From assembly GCF_016820535.1 (NCBI RefSeq), contig NZ_JADHDY010000006.1, positions 186,001 to 250,000 of the forward strand: DNA of 64,000 bases. The letters are read 5' to 3'. Source of the stretch: Sporosarcina beigongshangi (GTDB lineage: Bacteria > Actinomycetota > Actinomycetes > Actinomycetales > Micrococcaceae). Positions 63,852 through 64,000 of this stretch are shown here, one piece after another. Within the stretch, counting starts at the first letter, position 1. Every line of letters starts with the position of its first letter. The translations under genes were made by a program, and so were the position numbers. The notes under the pieces are model-generated. The model made no database searches, was not told the origin of the DNA, and saw nothing but the letters and a program-made list of their open reading frames with translations.

Positions 63852-64000
63852 CAACAGTTCTGCAGTTTGCAGCCCTGATTGCCTGCCTGGCCTGCACGGC
63901 CATTCGGTTTCCCGCCATGCGCAGGGGAAGAAACCGGAGCCTTTTCTGGATTTTTGCCATGGCGTCCCTGAGCGTGGGCTTGAGCATCCACGCCATCTAC
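63848..64000 (+). CDS. Membrane protein, N-terminal part only (cut by window end)
   Basis: Only about 51 residues are visible: a first helix (VLQFAALIACLACTAIRF), a basic loop (RRGRNR) and a second helix starting LFWIFAMASLSV. This resembles the N terminus of the MAB_1171c-type multi-helix proteins that often follow an HTH gene, but too little is seen for a firm call. Co-translated with the preceding HTH gene. Confidence 0.5.
   Translation, partial: MTTVLQFAALIACLACTAIRFPAMRRGRNRSLFWIFAMASLSVGLSIHAIY

Overview
The window is chromosomal DNA from a high-GC actinobacterium, most likely an Arthrobacter-type member of the Micrococcaceae. Supporting signs are a fused 2-oxoglutarate decarboxylase (Kgd), a SigR/RsrA thiol-stress pair, a GuaB1-type GMP reductase, a DUF4193 protein, a SAM-IV riboswitch, a 24-residue bL37-like ribosomal protein, frequent GTG/TTG starts and many ATGA/GTGA start-stop overlaps. 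No rRNA, tRNA, CRISPR array, transposase or prophage was seen.

Left part (1-11 kb): the end of a DUF559-like nuclease gene, an MBL hydrolase, a Zur regulator, a znuABC zinc importer with a near-perfect palindrome in front of znuA, a lipase-maturation-factor-like protein, two CNNM/CBS membrane proteins, a flavin reductase behind a textbook SoxR promoter, a TetR regulator divergent from a membrane protein, and SoxR itself.

Central part (11-39.5 kb): a large sugar-acid and glycoside catabolic island. It holds two gluconokinases, two D-mannonate-dehydratase-family enzymes, a sugar ABC importer without its own ATPase, a GPH symporter, a GH3 glycosidase, glucuronate isomerase and a fructuronate-reductase-like dehydrogenase. 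It also holds a peptide-type ABC importer operon and two pairs of Gfo/Idh/MocA oxidoreductase plus TIM-barrel isomerase. Two LacI regulators sit inside it. Several transcription units carry variants of one operator, core GRCAACCGNTTGYC, which suggests a single overlapping LacI regulon. The inferred core route is glucuronate to fructuronate to mannonate to 2-keto-3-deoxygluconate; the last steps (KDG kinase and aldolase) are not in the window.

Right part (39.5-64 kb): housekeeping and stress genes. These are guaB1, kgd, a GDSL-like protein lacking its catalytic residues, a DUF4097/PadR pair, bL37, a group III truncated haemoglobin, rsrA-sigR with its own SigR promoter, DoxX-like/aroA/rsgA/hisN, a SAM-IV-controlled cysteine-desulfurase-like gene, a methyltransferase, mntH-mntR with an operator, an acyl-CoA synthetase, DUF4193 and an HTH/membrane protein pair cut by the window end.

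Intergenic repeats are unusually varied: a 52-53 bp tandem hairpin repeat inside an operon, a 41-bp repeat, a 32-bp repeat with an inverted copy, a 33-bp near-perfect inverted repeat and nested GGCGTGCC repeats. All functions are read from sequence motifs and context only.
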